Origin: Rhizobium skierniewicense
Lineage (GTDB): Bacteria > Pseudomonadota > Alphaproteobacteria > Rhizobiales > Rhizobiaceae
Assembly (NCBI RefSeq): GCF_014196515.1
Contig: NZ_JACIDV010000006.1
Span: forward strand, 284,059-348,058
Direction: 5' to 3'
DNA length: 64,000 bases
Under the pieces are notes generated by a model. That model had not been told where the DNA came from, made no database searches, and saw only the letters and a program-made list of their open reading frames with translations. Shown here in pieces: positions 1 to 9,731 of this stretch (the stretch's first letter is position 1; each line of letters begins with the position of its first letter). The translations under genes and the position numbers were made by a program.

Positions 1-10
1 TTGGGACTCG

Positions 11-1888
11 TTATGGCTGTGCACGCAACTTTGAAGTTTGGCTATATGAGCCTTTTTTGACCAACGCAAGAATCAACGACACGGCCGCAGGTGTCATTCC
101 ATCCACTCGTGCCGCCTGGGCGATATTCATGGGTCTGGCGCGTTGAAGCTTCTGCTTGAGCTCGTTAGACAATCCTGAGAGAATTGAGAAGTCAAAGTCT
201 TCAGGAATCTTGCGATCTTCATCGCGTTTGATATCGACAATATCCGCACTTTGACGCTGCATGTAGACAGCGTAACTGGCCTCGATCTCGAGGACCTCTG
301 CCACCTTGCGATTCATAGTCGACAGCTCCGGCCACTCCGCCTCCAGCGTCTTTAGCGTAATGTCGGGATAAGCGAGTAATTCGTATGCCGTTCTTCGCTT
401 ACCATCATTGTTCAGCTTTATGTCGTGTTTTGCCGCCTGCGTTGGCGTGATCGACAAAGCATTCAACCGTGCTCGTTCCTGATCAATATTATTGAGAAAG
501 GCAGCAAAGCGGCTGGAGCGATCCCGCGCGACGATGCCCGCCTTGATACCGAGTGGTGTGAGGCGCAAATCAGCATTATCGACACGGAGCGACAGACGGT
601 ATTCAGCCCGTGACGTGAACATACGGTAGGGCTCGGTCACACCCTTTGACGTCAGATCATCGATCATGACACCGATGTAAGATTCAGTCCGGCTGAAATG
701 AATGGCATCACTGCCGCCTGCGAACAGGGAGGCATTGAGGCCGGCGACAAGACCTTGCGCCGCAGCCTCCTCATAGCCCGTCGTGCCATTGATCTGACCA
801 GCCAAAAATAGCCCCGGGACCTTACGACATTCCAACGAGGGTTTCAGCTCCCGGGGATCGACATAGTCATATTCGATCGCATATCCAGGCTGAAGGATCT
901 GAACGTGTTCCAGTCCGGGTATTGTCTTGATGAACATCTCCTGCACGAAGGCTGGCAGAGACGTGGAGATACCGTTGGGATAGATTGTGTCGTCATCCAG
1001 TCCTTCCGGCTCCAAAAAAATCTGGTGGCCATCACGCTCTCCAAAGCGGACGATCTTGTCTTCGATGGATGGGCAATAGCGAGGTCCGACACCTTCGATT
1101 TGCCCTGAATACATGGCCGACAGATGAATATTGTCTTGAATGATCTTGTGACCAGCGGGGGTGGTCCTGGTAACTCCACATTCGATCTGAGGATTTGTGA
1201 TTCTGTCGGTCATGAAGGAGAAAGGAACAGGTTCTTCATCCGCACCCTGACGCTCAACTGCGTCCCAATCGATTGTCTTACTGCTCAGGCGAGCAGGTGT
1301 TCCGGTTTTGAGCCGACCCATCGCAAGTCCCGCACGCACAAGGGTATCCGATAATCCTAAGGATGGTTTCTCACCCACGCGCCCCGCTGGAATCTTTTCG
1401 GAACCGATATGAATGAGACCGCGCAGAAACGTTCCACTGGTCAGAACGACTGCCCGGCACGCAATCTTTCGACCATCCGACAGAGTGACTGAGGTTATGA
1501 TGCCGGTTTTCATGTCGATATCGAAAGCGTCACCCTCGATGATCGTCAGATTCTCGATAGCGTTGATTTCCGCTTGCATCGCCTCTCGGTAAAGACGACG
1601 GTCTGCCTGTGTACGGGGACCACGCACAGCAGGCCCTTTCTTACGATTCAGCATGCGAAACTGAATGCCGCCCTGATCAGCGACACGCCCCATAAGGCCA
1701 TCGAGCGCATCAATTTCCCTGACGAGATGGCCTTTTCCGAGACCGCCAATGGCCGGATTGCACGACATAACGCCGATCGTCATTTTGTTATGGGTCAACA
1801 GCGCCGTGTTGGCACCATGTCGGGCCGCTGCAGCAGCAGCTTCACTGCCAGCATGGCCACCACCAATTACAACGACATCATATGTCAT
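11..1888 (-). CDS. mnmG: tRNA uridine-5-carboxymethylaminomethyl modification enzyme MnmG (GidA)
   Basis: FAD-dependent enzyme that, with MnmE, places the carboxymethylaminomethyl group on U34 of certain tRNAs in the cytoplasm. The N-terminus carries the FAD dinucleotide-binding motif [14 protein letters not shown], followed by the family's CNPAIGG and [13 protein letters not shown] segments and a helical C-terminal domain that contacts MnmE. About 625 residues is normal for the family. I start at ATG 1888; the ATG one codon upstream (1891), closer to an AAAGAGA ribosome site, is equally possible. It lies just downstream of mnmE on the same strand. In related genomes rsmG-parA-parB follow, which would be off the left edge. 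The stop is at 11-13, so the gene is complete. Confidence 0.97.
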   Translation of the reverse strand: MTYDVVVIGGGHAGSEAAAAAARHGANTALLTHNKMTIGVMSCNPAIGGLGKGHLVREIDALDGLMGRVADQGGIQFRMLNRKKGPAVRGPRTQADRRLYREAMQAEINAIENLTIIEGDAFDIDMKTGIITSVTLSDGRKIACRAVVLTSGTFLRGLIHIGSEKIPAGRVGEKPSLGLSDTLVRAGLAMGRLKTGTPARLSSKTIDWDAVERQGADEEPVPFSFMTDRITNPQIECGVTRTTPAGHKIIQDNIHLSAMYSGQIEGVGPRYCPSIEDKIVRFGERDGHQIFLEPEGLDDDTIYPNGISTSLPAFVQEMFIKTIPGLEHVQILQPGYAIEYDYVDPRELKPSLECRKVPGLFLAGQINGTTGYEEAAAQGLVAGLNASLFAGGSDAIHFSRTESYIGVMIDDLTSKGVTEPYRMFTSRAEYRLSLRVDNADLRLTPLGIKAGIVARDRSSRFAAFLNNIDQERARLNALSITPTQAAKHDIKLNNDGKRRTAYELLAYPDITLKTLEAEWPELSTMNRKVAEVLEIEASYAVYMQRQSADIVDIKRDEDRKIPEDFDFSILSGLSNELKQKLQRARPMNIAQAARVDGMTPAAVSLILALVKKGSYSQTSKLRAQP

Positions 1889-1929
1889 CATAAATCTCTT
1901 TATCCCTGTCGCGCCCATGGGCTACGAGA

Positions 1930-1945
1930 TGTTTCACGTGAATCA
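1930..1945. other. parS site 1 (ParB-binding palindrome)
   Basis: The 16-mer TGTTTCACGTGAATCA matches the general bacterial parS consensus TGTTTCACGTGAAACA at 15 of 16 positions. It lies in the mnmE-mnmG gap and includes the mnmE stop codon (1943-1945). It is about 4.5 kb from the candidate origin, the usual location for chromosomal parS. The match is seen directly; ParB binding is inferred. Confidence 0.85.
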
Positions 1946-3265
1946 TTTGCCGACACAGAACTCGGAGAATATCACACCGAGCAAATCTTCGACATCGACA
2001 CGCCCGGTGATACGACCGAGAGCCGTAGCGGCAAGACGCAGATATTCCGATCGGATCGCCAGATCCATGCCGTCTGATGCCAAAGCATCACTAACATAGT
2101 TGCGCGTCTCTTCAAGTCGTTTCTTGTGGCGTGCCCTAACAGGTCCCAGTGTGAACGACGCGCCAACGCGCTCTTCAATTGCCGCTGCGATGGCGGAGCG
2201 AAGATGATCCAGCCCTGTTCCGGTTCTGGCAGACAGCGCAATATCGCACTGGCTAGTGACGGTTTCGATCATATCACATTTGGTTGCGATCTTGAGAATT
2301 CTCTTATTGGCGTCGATCGGGAATTGTTGCGGAACCGAATCGATATCGGATAGAAACAAAATGAGGTCGGCATTCTCGGCAGTGAGACGCGCACGCCTTA
2401 TACCTTCTTGCTCCACAACATCATCGCTTTCTCGCAGTCCGGCTGTGTCGAACAGCGTCACCAGGTATCCGCCGACGTTGAGATCGACGCTGAGAACGTC
2501 ACGCGTCGTTCCGGCGATATCCGTGACAATTGCCACGTCACGTCCGCTCAACGCGTTCATAAGAGTCGATTTGCCGACATTAGGAGCGCCGACGAGGGCC
2601 ACTTTAAACCCGTCGCGGATGATTTCACCACTCGAACCTGCGTTTAAATGGAGATGCAATTCATCCTGGAAAGCCGAAACATCTCTCCAAACCTGGGCCG
2701 ATACCGAATCTGGAACGTCTTCTTCGTCCGAAAAGTCCAACTCGGCCTCAATCAAGGCCCGGCACCGCGTCAGACGTTGCGCCCACCCATCATAAAGTTC
2801 AGACAGCCTGCCACTCGTTTGCTCAACAGCCAGACGCCGCTGCATCTCTGTTTCTGCTGTGAGAAGATCCGCAAGCCCCTCGACTTCGAGAAGGTCCATC
2901 TTGCCATTATCGTAAGCGCGCTTGGAAAATTCACCCGCCTCCGCTGGACGCACTGCCGGTATGGCGTCCAGCTCTGAAAAGACCGCTGCAACAACCGCTT
3001 TACTACCATGGACATGCAATTCGACACAGTCTTCGCCCGTGAAAGAGTTCGGAGCAGGAAAATTGAAGACAAGCGCCTGGTCTATCGGATCATCGTTGCG
3101 GTTCCGAATCGTTTTCAGAGCGGCTCTGCGGGGCAGGGGTAAATCACCTCGGATCAATCTCTCCAACGCATGATGTGCCTGTGGACCGCTGATACGCAAG
3201 ATCGCCACACCGGCGGGTAGTGAGCCGCTGGAGAGAGCGTAAATCGTATCATTGGATGGCAACAT
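1943..3265 (-). CDS. mnmE: tRNA modification GTPase MnmE (TrmE)
   Basis: GTPase partner of MnmG in modifying the wobble uridine of tRNAs. The N-terminal tetrahydrofolate-binding domain (about residues 1-115) is followed by a helical domain with an inserted G domain: G1 GAPNVGKST, G2 around TTRD, G3 DTAGLRES and G4 TKCD. The C-terminus ends FCVGK, the conserved CxGK motif needed for the modification reaction. Its 440 residues are typical. It sits directly upstream of mnmG on the same strand, consistent with co-transcription. Its stop codon forms part of a parS palindrome. Confidence 0.97.
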   Translation of the reverse strand: MLPSNDTIYALSSGSLPAGVAILRISGPQAHHALERLIRGDLPLPRRAALKTIRNRNDDPIDQALVFNFPAPNSFTGEDCVELHVHGSKAVVAAVFSELDAIPAVRPAEAGEFSKRAYDNGKMDLLEVEGLADLLTAETEMQRRLAVEQTSGRLSELYDGWAQRLTRCRALIEAELDFSDEEDVPDSVSAQVWRDVSAFQDELHLHLNAGSSGEIIRDGFKVALVGAPNVGKSTLMNALSGRDVAIVTDIAGTTRDVLSVDLNVGGYLVTLFDTAGLRESDDVVEQEGIRRARLTAENADLILFLSDIDSVPQQFPIDANKRILKIATKCDMIETVTSQCDIALSARTGTGLDHLRSAIAAAIEERVGASFTLGPVRARHKKRLEETRNYVSDALASDGMDLAIRSEYLRLAATALGRITGRVDVEDLLGVIFSEFCVGK

Positions 3266-3329
3266 TGGTTTTCAGTCCTTCAAACGCTGGAAGTCAGGCT
3301 GTCATCACGGTTATACTAATCCCGTTCAA

Positions 3330-3363
3330 AAGAATGGCCGCGCCCGTTTGATCGGACGCGGCC
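3330..3363 (-). terminator. Rho-independent terminator downstream of rho
   Basis: A perfect 7-bp stem GGCCGCG (3336-3342) / CGCGGCC (3357-3363) with a 14-base loop. On the minus strand it is followed by a T-rich stretch. It lies just after the rho stop codon and before mnmE, so it likely separates rho from mnmE-mnmG transcription. Confidence 0.7.
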
Positions 3364-3390
3364 TTATAGCCTTACAGGAAGAATCCCGCT

Positions 3391-4656
3391 TTAAGTGTTC
3401 ATCGAATCGAAGAAGTCGCCATTGTTCTTGGTCTGCTTCAACTTGTCGATCAGGAACTCGATGGCATCTGTCGTCCCCATCGGCGCCAAGATACGACGCA
3501 GAACGAAGATTTTCTGAAGATCCTGACGCGGAACGAGGAGGTCTTCCTTACGGGTGCCGGATTTGAGGATGTCCATGGATGGGAAGATACGCTTGTCGGC
3601 GACCTTGCGGTCCAGCACAATTTCCGAGTTGCCGGTTCCCTTGAACTCTTCGAAGATTACTTCGTCCATGCGGCTACCCGTATCGATCAGAGCCGTCGCT
3701 ATGATCGTCAGCGAGCCGCCTTCCTCGATATTTCGGGCGGCACCGAAGAAGCGCTTTGGACGCTGCAAGGCATTGGCATCTACACCACCCGTCAAGACCT
3801 TGCCGGAAGACGGAACGACGGTGTTGTAAGCACGGCCGAGGCGTGTGATCGAATCGAGCAGGATGACGACGTCACGGCCATGTTCGACAAGACGCTTGGC
3901 CTTTTCGATAACCATTTCGGCAACCTGAACATGGCGAACGGCAGGCTCGTCGAAGGTAGAGGAGACGACCTCACCCTTCACGGAACGCTGCATATCCGTC
4001 ACTTCTTCTGGCCGTTCGTCGATGAGAAGAACGATCAGGTAACATTCTGGATGATTGGCCGTAATCGAGTGGGCAATATTTTGGAGAAGTACAGTCTTAC
4101 CGGTACGTGGTGGGGCAACGATGAGGCCACGCTGACCTTTACCGAGCGGTGTAACGAGATCCATCACCCGGGCGGACAGATCCTTGGATGTCGGTATTTC
4201 GAGTTCCAACTTGAAGCGCTCATTCGGATAAAGCGGCGTCAGATTGTCGAAATGCACCTTATGGCGGATTTTCTCTGGATCGTCGAAGTTGATGGTATTG
4301 ACCTTGAGAAGGGCGAAATAACGCTCACCTTCCTTGGGTCCACGAATCGGTCCTTCGACGGTATCGCCCGTTTTCAGCGAAAATCGGCGGATCTGTGATG
4401 GCGAGATATAAATATCATCCGGGCCTGGCAGATAGTTGGCATTGGCAGATCGCAAAAAACCGAAGCCATCCTGAAGGACTTCAACGACACCTTCGCCGAT
4501 GATTTCAACATCCTGACTGGCAAGAACCTTGAGGATTGCAAACATGAGCTCCTGCTTGCGCATCGTGCTCGCATTTTCGACTTCCAGGGATTCGGCAAAC
4601 GTCAGCAAATCGGTAGGGGATTTGCTCTTGAGTTCCTGAAGCTTCATTTCAGCCAT
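3391..4656 (-). CDS. rho: transcription termination factor Rho
   Basis: Hexameric RNA-dependent ATPase that terminates transcription. The order is an N-terminal Rho domain ([15 protein letters not shown] onward), a cold-shock-like RNA-binding domain (about residues 50-120, including GFGFLRS and [18 protein letters not shown]), and a RecA-like ATPase domain with Walker A APPRTGKT and a [15 protein letters not shown] segment. The 421-residue length is standard. The start at 4656 gives MAEMKL; an internal ATG at 4647 is an alternative. The neighbourhood mnmE-rho-hemJ-hemE beside the origin is common in Rhizobiales. The 187-base leader upstream (4657-4843) shows no clear signal to me, though rho is often autoregulated. 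Confidence 0.98.
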   Translation of the reverse strand: MAEMKLQELKSKSPTDLLTFAESLEVENASTMRKQELMFAILKVLASQDVEIIGEGVVEVLQDGFGFLRSANANYLPGPDDIYISPSQIRRFSLKTGDTVEGPIRGPKEGERYFALLKVNTINFDDPEKIRHKVHFDNLTPLYPNERFKLELEIPTSKDLSARVMDLVTPLGKGQRGLIVAPPRTGKTVLLQNIAHSITANHPECYLIVLLIDERPEEVTDMQRSVKGEVVSSTFDEPAVRHVQVAEMVIEKAKRLVEHGRDVVILLDSITRLGRAYNTVVPSSGKVLTGGVDANALQRPKRFFGAARNIEEGGSLTIIATALIDTGSRMDEVIFEEFKGTGNSEIVLDRKVADKRIFPSMDILKSGTRKEDLLVPRQDLQKIFVLRRILAPMGTTDAIEFLIDKLKQTKNNGDFFDSMNT

Positions 4657-4843
4657 GAAGAGAAAGACCGTCTTTAAAATATGTGTGTGGGGGAAGGCTT
4701 GTTCGCGAATCAGGTACTGTGGGTGGCCCGCAGACGGCTGAATAATTCACATGCCATTGAGATAAGTGACCGGAAAATAGCGTTTCAGCCTTCAAGCTGC
4801 AAGAGGAAAGCACCAATTCCGAGAAATTTATCGTGAACGGCCA

Positions 4844-5389
4844 TTATCCGAATGGTTTCACAACCACCAGTATGACAATGGCGATCATCAGAAGCGTTGG
4901 AGCCTCATTCATCAACCGCCAGTGACGGGCGGTACGCGTGTTCTCATCACGGGCAAAACGCTTGGCGCTGCGGCTGAAATAGACATGGGTCGCGGTCATC
5001 AGCACCACCAGCGCGATCTTCGCATGCAGCCAGCCACCCTGGAAACCATAAACCGACCAGGCGAGATAAAGCCCCAACACCCAGGAAATCATCATGGCAG
5101 GGTTCATGATGATCTTAATCAGACGTTGCTCCATCACCTTGAAGGTCTCGGACTTGTCCGAACCCGTCTCCGCATCGGTGTGGTATATGAAAAGCCGCGG
5201 CAAGTAGAACAACCCGGCCATCCAGGAGATGACGGCGATGATATGCAGCGCCTTGATCCAGAGATAGGCATCCGCGGGATCGGCATGCAGGACAGCGGCA
5301 ATCAGTCCCACAAAAACTACAAGAGCGGCGCCCGCGCGCAAACGCGCCTTGCGACCTGATGTGTCGGACGTCGCTTTTTCCCGTGTCAT
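4844..5389 (-). CDS. hemJ: protoporphyrinogen IX oxidase HemJ (UPF0093 membrane protein)
   Basis: Integral membrane protein that oxidises protoporphyrinogen IX to protoporphyrin IX, the penultimate step of haem synthesis. The 181-residue sequence has four or more hydrophobic segments. The conserved region [20 protein letters not shown] contains the family histidine (LH), and LPRLFIYH follows. The start codon overlaps the hemE stop as ATGA (5386-5389), indicating translational coupling with another haem-pathway enzyme. The N-terminus carries a short basic extension before the first membrane helix. The family assignment is strong; activity is inferred from established HemJ work in other bacteria. 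Confidence 0.93.
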   Translation of the reverse strand: MTREKATSDTSGRKARLRAGAALVVFVGLIAAVLHADPADAYLWIKALHIIAVISWMAGLFYLPRLFIYHTDAETGSDKSETFKVMEQRLIKIIMNPAMMISWVLGLYLAWSVYGFQGGWLHAKIALVVLMTATHVYFSRSAKRFARDENTRTARHWRLMNEAPTLLMIAIVILVVVKPFG

Positions 5390-6420
5390 CGCCGCGCCTC
5401 ATGAGATCGCACCCGCGCCACCAGTTTCGCTACATTTTCCGGATCGGCCTGCGGCGTGATGCCATGGCCCAGATTAAAGATCAGTGGACCATTGCCAAGC
5501 TGTTCCAGGATCGTATCGATCCCGTCTTCCAGCGCCTTACCGCCAGCCACCATGCGCATCGGGTCCAGATTGCCCTGCACAGGCCCGTCTTTTTGAAGGT
5601 CACGGGCGAAGGAAAGCGGGATGCTCCAATCGAGGCCAATGGCATCAGCCTTGGTTTTCTGACGGTAATCTTTCAGCATAATACCGGCACCCTTGGCAAA
5701 TGCGATGATCTTGGCGTCCGGCCGGCGAGCCCGAACGGACTGGATGATGCGCGCGACCGGCTTGATCGCATAATCTTCGAATTCCTTCTCACCCAGAACA
5801 CCCGCCCAGGAGTCGAAAATCTGCACCGCATCGGCACCCGCATCCAGCTGGGCTACGAGATAGTCGGCAGACACCTCCGCGAGAAACGCCAGCAGATGTT
5901 CCATAGCCTGCGGATGTTGGTAGCCAAACAGGCGCGCGGGCGCCTGGTCGGGTGTTCCGTGTCCGGCAATCATGTAGGTGGCGACCGTCCAGGGAGCGCC
6001 ACAGAAGCCGAGCAGTGTGGTCTTGGACGGAAGTTCCGCCCTCAATCGTCTCACCGCCTCAAACACCGGTGCAAGATGCGGCAAGATATTATCGGCCTTC
6101 AGTGCCGAAATCTCATCCGTAGTAATCGGGTCCATTGCCGGACCCCGCCCTTCGGTGAAGGTGACATTGCGATGGAGCGCGTCCGGGATCACGAGAATAT
6201 CAGAAAACAGGATAGCCGCATCGAGTTCAAAGCGACGGATAGGCTGAAGCGTGACCTCCGTTGCCAGCGCAGGATTATAGCATAGGTCGAGGAAACTTCC
6301 CGCCACCTTCCGCGTTTCTCGATACTCCGGGAGATACCGACCCGCCTGCCTCATGAGCCAGATCGGAGGAGGGGTGAGTGTCTCCCCGCTCAATACCTTC
6401 AAAACGTTCCGTTCAGCCAT
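5386..6420 (-). CDS. hemE: uroporphyrinogen decarboxylase
   Basis: Cytoplasmic enzyme that decarboxylates the four acetate side chains of uroporphyrinogen III to give coproporphyrinogen III. Signature segments are [18 protein letters not shown] near the N-terminus (active-site arginines) and [14 protein letters not shown] in the middle. Its 344 residues match the family. It is followed by hemJ with a 4-base overlap. Its promoter must lie in or beside the 406-base gap towards ppsR, where I place the chromosome origin. Linkage of hemE to oriC is known in Caulobacter and rhizobia. Confidence 0.97.
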   Translation of the reverse strand: MAERNVLKVLSGETLTPPPIWLMRQAGRYLPEYRETRKVAGSFLDLCYNPALATEVTLQPIRRFELDAAILFSDILVIPDALHRNVTFTEGRGPAMDPITTDEISALKADNILPHLAPVFEAVRRLRAELPSKTTLLGFCGAPWTVATYMIAGHGTPDQAPARLFGYQHPQAMEHLLAFLAEVSADYLVAQLDAGADAVQIFDSWAGVLGEKEFEDYAIKPVARIIQSVRARRPDAKIIAFAKGAGIMLKDYRQKTKADAIGLDWSIPLSFARDLQKDGPVQGNLDPMRMVAGGKALEDGIDTILEQLGNGPLIFNLGHGITPQADPENVAKLVARVRSHEARR

Positions 6421-6448
6421 CAGCCCATCTTTTCTAAAATATAATAAA

Positions 6449-6482
6449 AGAGATTCTTAGAGATTTTCTATTTCTTAGAGTC
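6449..6482. repeat. AT-rich direct repeats in candidate oriC
   Basis: AGAGATT occurs at 6449-6455 and 6459-6465, and TTCTTAGAG at 6454-6462 and 6472-6480. The copies are spaced 10 and 18 bases apart. The stretch is strongly AT-rich compared with the surroundings and may be the DNA unwinding element and/or the hemE promoter. Confidence 0.55.
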
Positions 6483-6645
6483 TGTGAGTAGCAAGGATTA
6501 AATCCTGTCCGGCGGATATGCCGCATCCAGACAAAACCGGTCACGGCGGTGGAATGATCAAACATAAGCTTGTCAACGATCGGGGGTAAAGACAAATTCA
6601 CCAAATTTTTCAGTTTGTTAGATATTGATGGTGTCATCAACTTCC

Positions 6646-6654
6646 TGTGGATAA
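6646..6654 (-). promoter_or_regulatory. DnaA box
   Basis: TGTGGATAA on the plus strand is TTATCCACA on the minus strand, a perfect match to the high-affinity DnaA box. It lies inside the candidate origin. Confidence 0.8.
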
Positions 6655-6733
6655 ACGGTGCATGATTTTTAAGAGCTTTCCGTTCTCCTCACAATTCACA
6701 AGTCGCCTTCCGCTTGCTACACAAAAACCCGAT

Positions 6734-6742
6734 TGTGGATAA
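6734..6742 (-). promoter_or_regulatory. DnaA box
   Basis: A second perfect TTATCCACA (minus strand), 88 bases from the first and in the same orientation. A one-mismatch box TTATCAACA follows on the plus strand at 6802-6810, just before the ppsR start. Confidence 0.8.
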
Positions 6743-6826
6743 ACCGGCAGTTTTACACCGGCCGGTCCGCGGGCAAGGCTAACGCCACAGCTTGTCCAGT
6801 GTTATCAACAGGGAGCGGAAAACAGC

Positions 6827-7648
6827 GTGGAGAACACAAAAAGCTTCTTCCATCTTCATCTGATTTCTGACTCCACGGGCGAGACTCTCATGTCGGCGGG
6901 CAGGGCGGTGTCGGCCCAGTTTCACGCTGCCATGCCGCTGGAACACGTTTATCCGATGATCAGAAACCAGAAACAGCTTCAGCAGGTGATAGACAGCATC
7001 GATAAAGAACCGGGTATCGTGCTCTACACAATCGTCGATGAGCATTTGGCGCAGTTCCTGGATCTCCAATGCCACGCGATCGGCGTTCCCTGCGTCAACG
7101 TGCTAGAACCGGTCATAGGCATTTTTCAGACCTATCTCGGCACCACATCCAGGCGAAGGGTCGGAGCACAACATGCCCTGAATGCAGATTATTTTGCCCG
7201 TATAGAGGCCCTGAACTTCGCGATGGATCACGATGACGGGCAGATGCCGGAAAGTTATGAGGAGGCGGATGTCGTCCTTATCGGTATCAGCCGCACGTCG
7301 AAAACGCCCACCAGTATCTATCTCGCCAATCGTGGCGTCAAAACCGCCAATATTCCCGTCGTGCCTGGCGTGCCTTTGCCGGAAAGTCTTTACAAGGCCA
7401 CAAGGCCGCTGATCGTCGGACTGGTCGCGACGTCCGATCGAATATCTCAGGTTCGCGAAAACCGCGAATTGGGGACAACAGGTGGTTTTGACCGCAGACA
7501 ATATACAGACCGGGCGACCATCATGGAGGAGCTGAAATATGCCCGTGCGCTTTGCGCTCGCAATGATTGGCCACTGATTGACGTCACGCGCCGGTCTATC
7601 GAAGAGACAGCTGCCGCCATTCTTGCCCTTCGGCAAAGGACACGTTAA
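6827..7648 (+). CDS. ppsR: pyruvate, phosphate dikinase regulatory protein (kinase-PPPase, DUF299)
   Basis: Bifunctional serine/threonine kinase and pyrophosphorylase of the family that inactivates and reactivates PEP synthase or pyruvate phosphate dikinase. It opens with [13 protein letters not shown] and has a P-loop-like GISRTSKT at residues 153-160, both hallmarks of DUF299. The 273-residue length is normal. The start is a GTG at 6827, the first in-frame start at the family's conserved N-terminus. It is the first gene to the right of the candidate origin. The sequence does not say which dikinase is the substrate; PPDK is common in rhizobia. Confidence 0.93.
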   Translation: MENTKSFFHLHLISDSTGETLMSAGRAVSAQFHAAMPLEHVYPMIRNQKQLQQVIDSIDKEPGIVLYTIVDEHLAQFLDLQCHAIGVPCVNVLEPVIGIFQTYLGTTSRRRVGAQHALNADYFARIEALNFAMDHDDGQMPESYEEADVVLIGISRTSKTPTSIYLANRGVKTANIPVVPGVPLPESLYKATRPLIVGLVATSDRISQVRENRELGTTGGFDRRQYTDRATIMEELKYARALCARNDWPLIDVTRRSIEETAAAILALRQRTR

Positions 7649-7680
7649 TCCCTTCGCTTCCTTCTTCGGAGACTGGGTTG

Positions 7681-8280
7681 ATGAAACCGGACCTTATCCT
7701 TGCATCCACGAGTGCGTCCCGGCAGATGCTGATGCGCAATGCCGGTCTGACCTTCACGGCCCAGCCGGCCGATATCGACGAACGCGCCATAGACACGCGG
7801 TTGGTCAAAGACGGCGCTACGCCTGACCGTATCGCGGTGGAGCTGGCCAGGGCCAAGGCCCTTGCGGTCAGCGCAGCGCGACCGGACGCTTTCGTGCTTG
7901 GCTGTGACCAGACCATGTCGCTTGGATCACGCATTTATCACAAGCCGAAGGATATGACCGAGGCTCATGCCAATCTCATGTCCTTGTCTGGAAAAACGCA
8001 TCGCCTGAACTGCGGTGCAGCGTTAGCGCATAAGGGAGCAGTCATCTGGGAAACCGTGACCTTTGCAGACTTGACCGTTCGCGCTTTGAGCAACGATTTC
8101 GTTGCGCGTCATCTCGAGCGCGTCGGATCGAACGTGCTATCGAGCGTTGGCGCCTATCAGCTGGAAGGGGAAGGCGTTCAGTTGTTCAGTGCGATAGAGG
8201 GCGACTATTTCACCATTCTCGGACTACCGCTTTTGCCTCTCTTAACAAAACTCCGCGACTTGGGCCTGATCGATGGTTGA
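7681..8280 (+). CDS. maf: Maf-like nucleotide pyrophosphatase
   Basis: Septum-formation/Maf family nucleoside triphosphate pyrophosphatase, thought to remove non-canonical or modified nucleotides. It begins [23 protein letters not shown], the typical family start with the phosphate-binding loop, and has LGCDQTM with the catalytic aspartate. About 199 residues. A TTG one codon upstream (7678) is less likely than the ATG at 7681. The 3' end overlaps aroE by 8 bases, and the overlap contains part of a parS site. The exact substrate cannot be told from sequence. Confidence 0.92.
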   Translation: MKPDLILASTSASRQMLMRNAGLTFTAQPADIDERAIDTRLVKDGATPDRIAVELARAKALAVSAARPDAFVLGCDQTMSLGSRIYHKPKDMTEAHANLMSLSGKTHRLNCGAALAHKGAVIWETVTFADLTVRALSNDFVARHLERVGSNVLSSVGAYQLEGEGVQLFSAIEGDYFTILGLPLLPLLTKLRDLGLIDG

Positions 8281-9133
8281 TTCACGTGAAACATTAACCA
8301 TCAAGGCCTTCGTTACAGGCTACCCGATTAAACATTCCCGATCTCCGCTCATTCATCGCTATTGGCTCGAAGCTTTCGGTATCGGCGGTTCCTATGATGC
8401 GATAGCCGTTGCGCCTGAGATGTTTGAACATTTCATGACCGATTTGAAGTCTGGCAAGAGCACATTTGTCGGTGGCAATGTCACAATACCCCACAAGGAA
8501 TCCGCCTACCGATTGGCCGATAAGCCTGATGACGTCGCGCAAGAGCTGGGTGCCGCAAACACCCTGTGGTTGGAAGACGGTCAGCTTCACGCGACCAATA
8601 CCGATGGCTATGGCTTCCTGTCCAATTTAGACGCCCGCTGCCCAGGCTGGGATAAGACGGACAGGGCAGTGGTTCTGGGCGCAGGCGGTGCCAGTCGTTC
8701 GGTTATTCAGGCGCTCTGCAATCGCGATATCGGTGAAATCAATGTCGTCAACCGCACGATTGGTCGCGCAAAAGAATTGCGTAGCCGGTTTGGCGTGCGT
8801 GTCTTTGCCCATCCACTGGAAGCACTGCCGGAGGTTCTGGCCGGCGCAGGCCTGTTCGTCAACACGACCTCATTGGGAATGGATGGCGCAGAAGCACCGC
8901 AGATCGATTTTTCTGCCCTCCTGTCAAGTGCGATCGTGACGGATGTGGTCTACGTTCCCTTGAACACACCGATCCTCAAAGCGGCGCAGAGCCACGGTTT
9001 CACAACCGTCGACGGCCTCGGTATGCTGCTCTATCAGGCAAAACCTGGCTTTGAAAAATGGTTCGGCGAAGCACCTGACGTGAACGAAGAATTGCGAGCG
9101 ATCATCATCGCCGACATGGACAAACACGCATGA
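8273..9133 (+). CDS. aroE: shikimate dehydrogenase
   Basis: NADP-dependent reduction of 3-dehydroshikimate to shikimate, the fourth step of aromatic amino acid synthesis. The substrate-binding N-terminal domain has [13 protein letters not shown] and the catalytic lysine in NVTIPHKE; the Rossmann domain carries [15 protein letters not shown]. Its 286 residues are as expected. The ATG start lies inside maf. The stop overlaps the coaE start (ATGA-type, 9130-9133). A tightly packed maf-aroE-coaE-dnaQ unit is typical of this part of rhizobial chromosomes. Confidence 0.97.
   Translation: MVDSRETLTIKAFVTGYPIKHSRSPLIHRYWLEAFGIGGSYDAIAVAPEMFEHFMTDLKSGKSTFVGGNVTIPHKESAYRLADKPDDVAQELGAANTLWLEDGQLHATNTDGYGFLSNLDARCPGWDKTDRAVVLGAGGASRSVIQALCNRDIGEINVVNRTIGRAKELRSRFGVRVFAHPLEALPEVLAGAGLFVNTTSLGMDGAEAPQIDFSALLSSAIVTDVVYVPLNTPILKAAQSHGFTTVDGLGMLLYQAKPGFEKWFGEAPDVNEELRAIIIADMDKHA
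8278..8293. other. parS site 2 (inside maf/aroE overlap)
   Basis: TGATTCACGTGAAACA matches the parS consensus at 15 of 16 positions. It starts at the maf stop codon and runs into codons 2-7 of aroE, so the site is embedded in protein-coding sequence. It lies 1.5 kb right of the candidate origin. Confidence 0.85.
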
Positions 9134-9729
9134 TCACCATTGGCCTGACGGGCTCCATCGGAATGGGGAAATCGACAACGGCAGCACTGTTCGCCAAAGA
9201 GGGCGTAGCTGTTTGCGATTCCGATGCGCTGGTGCATGATCTCTACGGCAATGAGGCGGTTCCGTTGATCGAAAATGCGTTCCCTGGCACCACGCAGAAC
9301 GGGCGCGTGGATCGCGAAAGGCTGGCTGGGAAATTGCGTGACAATCCGGCTCACTTTAAGGTGCTGGAACAGTTGGTTCACCCGCTTGTCCAAAAAAAGC
9401 AAAAGCAGTTTTTGGATGCGCAGCGCTTGAGAGGTGTCGAATTCGGCCTTCTGGATATTCCTTTGCTGTACGAAACCGGCGCGCAGGCGCGCGTTGACAC
9501 CGTGGTGGTGGTGTCTTGTCCGCCCGATATCCAACGGCAGCGTGTTCTTTCACGACCGGGGATGAGCGAGGAAAAATTTCAGATGATCCTTGCGCGGCAG
9601 ATGCCGGATGAGGAAAAGAGAAAGCGTGCCGATTTCGTGATCGATACGGGCAAAAGCCTGGATGATGCGAGGGAGCAGGTGCTGGCAGTGTTGGCCGCCT
9701 TGCGGTCAGATCAACACGGGAACATGTGA
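9130..9729 (+). CDS. coaE: dephospho-CoA kinase
   Basis: Catalyses the last step of coenzyme A synthesis, phosphorylating the 3'-hydroxyl of dephospho-CoA. The P-loop GSIGMGKST lies at residues 8-16, and [11 protein letters not shown] is the family's conserved segment. Its 199 residues match the family. Both ends overlap neighbours: its ATG overlaps the aroE stop, and its TGA (9727-9729) lies just before the dnaQ start. Translation is therefore probably coupled. Confidence 0.96.
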   Translation: MITIGLTGSIGMGKSTTAALFAKEGVAVCDSDALVHDLYGNEAVPLIENAFPGTTQNGRVDRERLAGKLRDNPAHFKVLEQLVHPLVQKKQKQFLDAQRLRGVEFGLLDIPLLYETGAQARVDTVVVVSCPPDIQRQRVLSRPGMSEEKFQMILARQMPDEEKRKRADFVIDTGKSLDDAREQVLAVLAALRSDQHGNM

Positions 9730-9731
9730 TC

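Larger units (their letters stand above)
6421..6826. other. candidate chromosomal replication origin (oriC)
   Basis: A 406-base gene-free gap between divergent hemE and ppsR. It holds two perfect DnaA boxes (TTATCCACA on the minus strand at 6646-6654 and 6734-6742), a near-box TTATCAACA at 6802-6810, an AT-rich repeat stretch next to hemE (6436-6482) suited to duplex unwinding, and two GANTC sites (GATTC 6452-6456, GAGTC 6478-6482) of the kind methylated by CcrM. Flanking genes diverge from it and parS-like sites cluster around it. Alphaproteobacterial origins are known beside hemE. Origin function is inferred, not proven by sequence. Confidence 0.82.
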
